Shown: positions 58,840-64,000 of the stretch, one piece after another
Layout: every line of letters begins with the position of its first letter
Position numbering within the stretch: position 1 is the stretch's first letter
Assembly: GCA_025800385.1 (NCBI GenBank)
Contig: JAOXRS010000257.1
Span: 62,001-126,000 of the forward strand
Reading direction: 5' to 3'
DNA length: 64,000 nucleotides
DNA from: Candidatus Albibeggiatoa sp. nov. NOAA
Lineage (GTDB): Bacteria > Pseudomonadota > Gammaproteobacteria > Beggiatoales > Beggiatoaceae
The notes under the pieces: model-generated
Database searches by the model: none
What the model saw: only the letters and a program-made list of their open reading frames with translations
What the model was told of the DNA's origin: nothing
Program-made: the position numbers and the translations under genes

Positions 58840-59135
58840 GAGTCAGTATCCTTTTAATCAGTTAGTTTTGTTGAATGAAGCGTGTTTGCTACATTGGTGA
58901 TAAGTCTAATCAACTTGATTGATAATGAAAATCGAATAAAATTGATGATAGCAATCGATTTAACTGAACAATAAACTAATTGAATCTAGCTGATATATTT
59001 TTGGTCAGTACTCTCAAATAGAGTTTAGAGGGTAAATAAAGTAGAATTGATTAACGGTTTTCTTCAGCTCATTGAAAAGATATTCAAAATGCTAAGAAAA
59101 AATATTGGAATACTTGGACTCAAGTTTTTTTTAAA
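58840..59135. other. AT-rich leader and upstream region of ahpC
   Basis: About 296 nt that should carry the ahpC promoter on the minus strand. No strong operator, hairpin or gene was recognised. The end of this region (59040-59130) contains frames that may belong to the broken small gene at 59136-59327. Confidence 0.4.
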
Positions 59136-59327
59136 TTGGATGAAGTTAATTCTCAATTAGTCGGGTACTTACTGCATGACCCTGACATTGTGGTTGAGAT
59201 AGCACAGATTTATGAAGATAAGGAAAATATGCAACGTGCGAAAAATCGGGTAGACGCAGCAGCAATAGCAAGATTAGAAATTCATGAAAGATTCTTGAAG
59301 AATAAAGCTAGTGACCTCAGACAATAA
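59136..59327 (+). pseudogene. Small protein gene, possibly frameshifted
   Basis: The frame from TTG 59136 gives 63 residues (MDEVNSQLVGYLLHDPDIVV onward, ending ERFLKNKASDLRQ), helical, with GYLLHDPDIVVEIAQIY and AAIARLEIHERF. Protein-like sequence continues upstream in the same frame to a stop at 59073-59075, including NAKKKYWNTWTQVFFK. A second frame just before that (from about 59041, VELINGFLQLIEKIFKMLR) is also open. This suggests one helical protein of about 90 or more residues interrupted by a frameshift, or a short true gene with a non-standard start. No family is recognised; the YWNTWTQVFF helix is vaguely phasin-like. No ribosome-binding site precedes 59136. Confidence 0.4.
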
Positions 59328-59427
59328 TGCAAATAAATCAACTTCAAACCAGTCCAATGCCATGATATGCCCCAATTTTGCACTTGCGTAGTCATCATTG
59401 ATCTGTCTATGTTGAACTCATAACTGA

Positions 59428-59482
59428 GTATTTAAAATACTGCCCAGTTCCCAGAAGCTCTATTTTATGCACTTCTGGGAAT
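59428..59482. terminator. Two adjacent inverted repeats after the FAD/Fe-S oxidoreductase gene
   Basis: A perfect AT palindrome, AGTATTT-A-AAATACT (59428-59442), is followed by the 10-bp hairpin TTCCCAGAAG (59449-59458) with CTTCTGGGAA (59473-59482), 14-nt loop. The second hairpin lies 17 nt past the stop of the minus-strand gene at 59499. No poly-T tract follows, but the stable stem is a likely end-of-transcript structure. Confidence 0.62.
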
Positions 59483-59498
59483 ATTAGACCTAAAATAA

Positions 59499-62400
59499 TT
59501 ACAACAATACCCGCTCAATCCCGCCATTATTGACGTTATCTAAAAAGCTTTGTTGCCAATCTTCACCAAATTTCTGTTTCATCACTTCGACCACAATATA
59601 ATCCACATCAATATTGCTTTCGTCACGATAGCGCGATAAACCTTGTGTACAAGCAGGACACGCGGTTAGCAATTTAGCGGTTTCACCTTCAGCCACGCCG
59701 AGCTTTTGCATTCCTTTGTTTAATTCTTCCTGCTTACGGAAGCGCACTTGGGTCGCAATATCAGGGCGAGAAGTCGCAAACGTGCCTGCTTCACCACAAC
59801 AACGCTCGGTTAACACCACCTCTTTACCTAACAATTCTGATGCTACTTTTGTTGGTTGATACTGCTTCATAGGAGTGTGACAAGGGTCATGATACATATA
59901 TTTTTCACCTTGTACCCCGTCCAAAGTCATGCCTTTTTCCAACATATATTCATGAATATCCAACAAACGGCAATCTGGGAAAATCTGCGAAAACTCGTAT
60001 TTCAGCAGCTGATCCATACACGTCCCACAAGATACAATCACAGTTTTAATATCCATATAATTCAAAGTATTGGCGATACGATGGAATAAAATGCGGTTTT
60101 GCATGGTGATTTGTGAACCCTTCGCCACATCACCGACAGAGGTTTGCGGATAACCACAACACAAATACCCCGGTGGCAACACGGTTTCCGTGCCCAGCTC
60201 GTATAAAGCCGCCAGCGTCGCCGTTCCCACTTGACTAAATAAGCGTTCAGAACCACACCCTGGAAAATAAAACACCGCATCACTTTCATCGGTGACTTTA
60301 TCAGGATTGCGCAAAATCGGCACAATGCTATTGTCTTCTACATTCAACAAGCTACGCATGGTTCGAGCGGGTACTTGCGCAGGCATCGGACGTTTAACAA
60401 AGTTAATCACTTGGGTGGGCACAGACATTTTACCCGTGGTGGCAGCAGGCTGTTTTTTCGGCAATAAACCGACTTTTTTAAATACAGTATGTGCGAAACG
60501 TTGTCCCATAAATGCCCATTCAATCATGCCTTTGCGCATTAATTTAATATTGGTTGGGTCAGTAATATTTAAGAAACCCATTGCTGCTTTTGTAGTCACG
60601 CTAGAACGACGTTTTCCATACGCTTTGAGAATTTCTCGCATCTTAATCGTCACATCACCAAAATCAATATTCACAGGACAAGGTGTAACGCATTTATGAC
60701 ATACCGTACAATGGTCAGCAACATCATTCATTTCATCAAAATGGCGTAAGGAAATACCACGGCGGGTTTGCTCTTCATACAAGAAAGCTTCAATCATCAA
60801 GCCTGTTGCCAGAATTTTATTGCGTGGTGAATACAATAAATTTGCGCGTGGCACATGAGTATTACACACAGGCTTACATTTACCGCAGCGTAAGCAATCT
60901 TTAATTGCATGATTTAAATCACCGAGTGCGCTGGCTTCTAAAATAAGGGCTTCTTGCTCTAATAAACGCAAAGAAGGGGTATATGCGTTTTGTAAGCCGC
61001 CGTCTTCTGTCAATTTGGAACGGTTAAAAATCCCTTTTGGATCAACTTCTGCTTTATATTGGTTAAATTTTTCAACAATTTCGGGTTTTAAAAACTGTAA
61101 CTTTGTAATCCCAATTCCATGCTCACCAGAAATCACACCACCTAATCTTTCTGCAATTGCCATGACTTTCTCAACCACATGTTCAGCCTCATGCAGCATC
61201 TCATAATCATTTGAATGAACAGGAATATTAGTGTGTACATTACCGTCACCCGCATGCATATGCAAAGCGACGAATACGCGACTGTTACGCAGTTTTTTGT
61301 GAATATCAATCAATTTTTCTCGAACTTGACTGAACATCTGTCCAATGAAAATTTCTTCTAAAATATTTGCCACTGACTCACGATAAGAAATCCGTAAATC
61401 TCGACGCTGCATCATACGGAAAATCGTATCGTCAGGTTGAACCGCTTGCTGTGTGGTTTCCAGCAATGAATATTTGACCGACTCGGGTGGATTGTCCAAG
61501 TTATCCATCAAACTCACCCAACGTTGACGCGCTGCTTGCAAATGGTCTCGGGCTGCCTGTTTTTTACGTTCGATGATTGCATCGTTTTCTGCGCTATCGG
61601 CGATTTCTTCTTCATCAGTTTGCCGCAATTCAGGCATATCAGAATCTAAATAATCCAACACCTTATCAATGATTTTAATTTTATTCGCGGTGGAATGCTC
61701 GATGTTGATGCGCTCGATTTCATCATTGTATTGCCCCAAGTTTTCCAATGGAATCACCACGTCTTCATTGACCTTGAATGCGTTGGTATGGGCGGCGATG
61801 GCGGCAGTGCGTTTGCGATCTTGCCAGAATAAATTCCGCGCTTCAGGAGTTACGGCGATAAAGCCTTCTGCGTCGCGGGCGTTGGCTAATTTAACGATGT
61901 GTGATGCGGCTGCCCCCACGGCTTGTTCATCTTCGCTGGCAATATCGATTAATAACAACATTTTAGGCAATTCGTGGCGTGGGGCTTTGGTGCTGTATTT
62001 GACTGCACGAATGTAGCGTTCGTCGAGGTGTTCCATGCCGCTTAATAATACGTTGTCCAAGCTATCTAAATAGTCTTTGGTTTCGACGATGGCGGGGACG
62101 GCACGGCTTAAGTCTGAGCCAAAAAACTCTAAACAGATGGTGCGAATGTGGGTTGGTTCTGGATATAGAACGAACTTTGCTGAGGTGATAAAACCATCAC
62201 AGCCTTCTTTTTGTGCTCCCGGTAAGCCGCCCAGATATTTGTTTGTCACATCTTTGCCTAAGCCTTCTTTGCGGAATTCAGTCGCGGCAATTTTTAAAGT
62301 TTCAGGTGTACCGATTGGAGTTTTGCCATCTTTTTCATAGTAGCTTAAACGGAACTCGGCGAAGGGTTCATCGTGGATTTTGCCTAAGTTATGGTTTAAT

Positions 62401-63335
62401 CGCTCCACTTCCAACCATTTCGCGTCAGGTGTGACCATTTTCCATGATAATAAATTGTCAATCGTCGTGCCCCACAATACGGCTTTTTTACCGCCCGCGT
62501 TCATGGCGATGTTACCACCAATGGTAGAGGCTTCTTGTGAAGTTGGGTCAACAGCAAAAATGAGTTTATGTTCTGCGGCTTTGCGTGCCACTTGTGCTGT
62601 AATTGCGCCTGCTTCAACATGTACGACATGGAATTGTTTGTTATTTTGGTTGATTTTTTCAGGTTCAGCGATTTTCTCTAGTTTTTCAGTATTTATTACT
62701 GCTGATAATTCATGCAAAGGTACTGCACCACCTGTATAACCTGTACCACCACCACGCGGGATTACAGTTAATTCTAATTCGATACAGCTGGCAATTAAAT
62801 CAATGATTTCCTGCTCAGTATCAGGATATAACACCACCGCAGGATACGCCACACGCCAATCGGTTGCATCAGTGACATGAGACACACGCGCCATGCCATC
62901 AAATCGAATATTGTCTTTACGCGTGACTTTTTTAAGCTTGCTGAAAATGCGTTGACGTAGTTGTTGTGTTGAGACTATTTGTTGCTCAAATTCAGCCACG
63001 GCTTTTTTTGCTGCATTCAGTAGTTGCAAAGCTAATTGATTGCCATCTGCCCGATCTTCAATTTGTCCGAGACGGTGTTTTAACGCGCCTACAAGTAAGT
63101 CACGTCGTTTGGGGTTATCCAATAAATCGTCTTGAATGAAGGGATTTCGCTGAATCACCCACATATCGCCCAAAACTTCAAATAACATACGTGCCGAACG
63201 GCCTGTACGCCGTTGTCCCCGTAGTTGATTTAGGATGTCCCATTGTTCCGCACCGAGCAAGCGTATGACAATTTCTCGGTCAGAAAAAGAGGTGTAATTA
63301 TAGGGAATTTCACGAATTCGAGTTTGTGCTGACAT
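59499..63335 (-). CDS. Giant FAD-linked oxidase / Fe-S oxidoreductase (D-lactate dehydrogenase-like, DUF3683 type)
   Basis: A 1278-residue single-chain flavo-iron-sulfur protein. The N-terminus (MSAQTRIREIPYNYTSFSDR) and about 130 residues are of the DUF3683 type. A PCMH-type FAD-binding domain (about 165-330) has VIPRGGGTGYTGGAVPL and EASTIGGNIAMNAGGKKAVL. The FAD-oxidase C domain (about 380-790) ends with GEHGIGITKLQFL. The iron-sulfur part has two [4Fe-4S] motifs, CLRCGKCKPVC and CTVCHKCVTPCP (about 830-900). Two CCG domains follow, FYFPGCGSER with CCGYPQ, and HDPCHTPMK with ERCCGEAG. It resembles a fusion of GlcD/Dld and GlcF-type subunits and likely oxidises D-lactate or a similar 2-hydroxyacid, feeding electrons to the respiratory chain. 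Length is normal for this fusion group. Confidence 0.9.
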   Translation of the reverse strand: MSAQTRIREIPYNYTSFSDREIVIRLLGAEQWDILNQLRGQRRTGRSARMLFEVLGDMWVIQRNPFIQDDLLDNPKRRDLLVGALKHRLGQIEDRADGNQLALQLLNAAKKAVAEFEQQIVSTQQLRQRIFSKLKKVTRKDNIRFDGMARVSHVTDATDWRVAYPAVVLYPDTEQEIIDLIASCIELELTVIPRGGGTGYTGGAVPLHELSAVINTEKLEKIAEPEKINQNNKQFHVVHVEAGAITAQVARKAAEHKLIFAVDPTSQEASTIGGNIAMNAGGKKAVLWGTTIDNLLSWKMVTPDAKWLEVERLNHNLGKIHDEPFAEFRLSYYEKDGKTPIGTPETLKIAATEFRKEGLGKDVTNKYLGGLPGAQKEGCDGFITSAKFVLYPEPTHIRTICLEFFGSDLSRAVPAIVETKDYLDSLDNVLLSGMEHLDERYIRAVKYSTKAPRHELPKMLLLIDIASEDEQAVGAAASHIVKLANARDAEGFIAVTPEARNLFWQDRKRTAAIAAHTNAFKVNEDVVIPLENLGQYNDEIERINIEHSTANKIKIIDKVLDYLDSDMPELRQTDEEEIADSAENDAIIERKKQAARDHLQAARQRWVSLMDNLDNPPESVKYSLLETTQQAVQPDDTIFRMMQRRDLRISYRESVANILEEIFIGQMFSQVREKLIDIHKKLRNSRVFVALHMHAGDGNVHTNIPVHSNDYEMLHEAEHVVEKVMAIAERLGGVISGEHGIGITKLQFLKPEIVEKFNQYKAEVDPKGIFNRSKLTEDGGLQNAYTPSLRLLEQEALILEASALGDLNHAIKDCLRCGKCKPVCNTHVPRANLLYSPRNKILATGLMIEAFLYEEQTRRGISLRHFDEMNDVADHCTVCHKCVTPCPVNIDFGDVTIKMREILKAYGKRRSSVTTKAAMGFLNITDPTNIKLMRKGMIEWAFMGQRFAHTVFKKVGLLPKKQPAATTGKMSVPTQVINFVKRPMPAQVPARTMRSLLNVEDNSIVPILRNPDKVTDESDAVFYFPGCGSERLFSQVGTATLAALYELGTETVLPPGYLCCGYPQTSVGDVAKGSQITMQNRILFHRIANTLNYMDIKTVIVSCGTCMDQLLKYEFSQIFPDCRLLDIHEYMLEKGMTLDGVQGEKYMYHDPCHTPMKQYQPTKVASELLGKEVVLTERCCGEAGTFATSRPDIATQVRFRKQEELNKGMQKLGVAEGETAKLLTACPACTQGLSRYRDESNIDVDYIVVEVMKQKFGEDWQQSFLDNVNNGGIERVLL

Positions 63336-63688
63336 GGTATCACTGAAAAGTATATAAATAATAAGGAATTATTGATGAATACTATAACGGATTACTATGG
63401 CTTGTGCAATTTTTAGAAAATATCCATAAATTGGAGGGTTTTGGGTAATAAATAGAGTTTTTCACCAAAATAACGAAAATTTTTAAATAATAGGAGAATA
63501 AATAGCTTTGTCAGCCTAAAGGAATGCTTAACAGATAACCAAGATTATACAATACAGCTACTATGAATAATGAAAAATCTTATTTATACCACAATGCATC
63601 TATTAATAAATTTAATTATTTCATAAAATACACTGATCGAAGACCTCTAATCACTTAGAGTCCAATAACCTTATTATCCGAGGTAAAA
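63336..63688. other. Divergent intergenic region
   Basis: About 350 AT-rich nt between the oxidoreductase gene and the hydrolase gene. A small perfect hairpin, CTCTAA-TCAC-TTAGAG, lies at 63645-63660, 28 nt before the hydrolase start. No convincing short gene is present; a 13-codon frame from about 63374 is not supported by a ribosome-binding site. Confidence 0.45.
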
Positions 63689-64000
63689 ATGAGCAATTCA
63701 ATTGATGCTGAATCTTTAGCAATCATACATGCACTGGCAGAAGGTGTTAAACCGAAACGTGCACCGATTTTAAAAAACCCTGCCGATTATGATTTAGAAT
63801 ATGAAGATATTTTCTTTCCATCTTATGATGGTATTCCGCTTGAAGCGTGGTTTATTCCTGCTAATTCAAACAAGTTAATTATCTGCAATCATCCAATGAC
63901 TATGAATCGCTACGGATTCCCTGGGCATCTTGAACCTTGGAGTCAATTCAGTGATGTCGAAGTGGATTTCAATAAGATTTACAAAATATTGCATACGGCG
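63689..64000 (+). CDS. Alpha/beta hydrolase, N-terminal part
   Basis: The first 104 residues of a protein cut by the window edge. It begins MSNSIDAESLAIIHALAEGV and contains EDIFFPSYDGIPLEAWFIPA and LIICNHPMTMNRYGFPGHLE. That is the strand-turn-strand start of an alpha/beta hydrolase whose oxyanion loop follows CNHP in place of the usual HGxxG. The catalytic Ser, Asp and His lie beyond the window. GAGG is placed five bases before the ATG, which fixes the start. A small hairpin at 63645-63660 precedes it. The substrate is unknown. It is divergent from the oxidoreductase gene. Confidence 0.85.
   Translation, partial: MSNSIDAESLAIIHALAEGVKPKRAPILKNPADYDLEYEDIFFPSYDGIPLEAWFIPANSNKLIICNHPMTMNRYGFPGHLEPWSQFSDVEVDFNKIYKILHTA

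Noticed and set aside
58900..59000. OxyR operator upstream of ahpC
   Set aside because: Half-site-like words (ATAG, CTAT relatives) occur, but not in the required spacing, and the region is AT-rich enough for them by chance.

Overview
The window is a low-GC, AT-rich stretch of a Gram-negative chromosome. It carries Tat-exported molybdenum hydroxylase genes, outer-membrane lipoproteins, TRAP and LolD/FtsX-type transporters, and housekeeping genes purD, argE, rpiA, deaD, ahpC and ahpF. The proteins look gammaproteobacterial. The many TPR-fused enzymes, multi-domain histidine kinases and a giant RCC1/Calx-beta/FN3 protein suggest a large, environmentally flexible member of the Thiotrichales (Beggiatoa-like). 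That placement is inference from style, not from a marker gene.

Layout. 1-2585: two-subunit molybdenum hydroxylase (IorB/IorA type) on the minus strand, cut by the window edge, with a direct-repeat operator candidate upstream. 3081-12883: signalling block. It holds a membrane sensor with a PP2C (SpoIIE) output, then purD and a short HemY-like protein, then an overlapping three-gene cluster (sensor kinase, lone receiver, REC-kinase-REC-PP2C hybrid). 12954-14711: DEAD-box helicase. 15018-33186: an approximately 18 kb glycan/modification locus, almost all minus strand. It contains three MptE/Maf-like (PF01973-type) domains, a two-headed glycosyltransferase fused to one of them, two GT-C-like membrane proteins, a sugar-nucleotide epimerase, an SDR, a 2-hydroxyacid dehydrogenase, a radical SAM enzyme, a CMP-sugar-type cytidylyltransferase, a GT2, a metallo-beta-lactamase-fold hydrolase, a TPR-methyltransferase and a TPR/coiled-coil protein. 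33686-37956: small helical protein, Bcp peroxiredoxin, TRAP permeases, a DsbE-like thioredoxin and an OmpA-like lipoprotein. 38129-44020: one 1963-residue secreted modular protein. 44618-49423: AraC regulator with a His-rich stretch, TPR-glycosyltransferase and TPR-sulfotransferase. 49467-53583: four-gene ZrgA-type zinc transport operon plus an extra ABC ATPase. 53691-59327: unknown membrane-anchored protein, argE, rpiA, ahpF/ahpC and a possibly broken small gene. 59499-63335: giant FAD/Fe-S oxidoreductase. 63689-64000: start of an alpha/beta hydrolase.

The most interesting part is the 15-33 kb locus. Together its genes look able to make a CMP-activated acidic sugar and pass it on through Maf-like transferases, with membrane GT-C enzymes and a radical SAM/methyltransferase branch for modification. 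The cluster lacks recognisable NeuB- and NeuC-type synthase genes and flagellin, so the donor and acceptor are not visible here. The TPR-GT/TPR-sulfotransferase pair at 45-49 kb may extend the same theme. No tRNA, rRNA, CRISPR array, transposase or prophage was seen.
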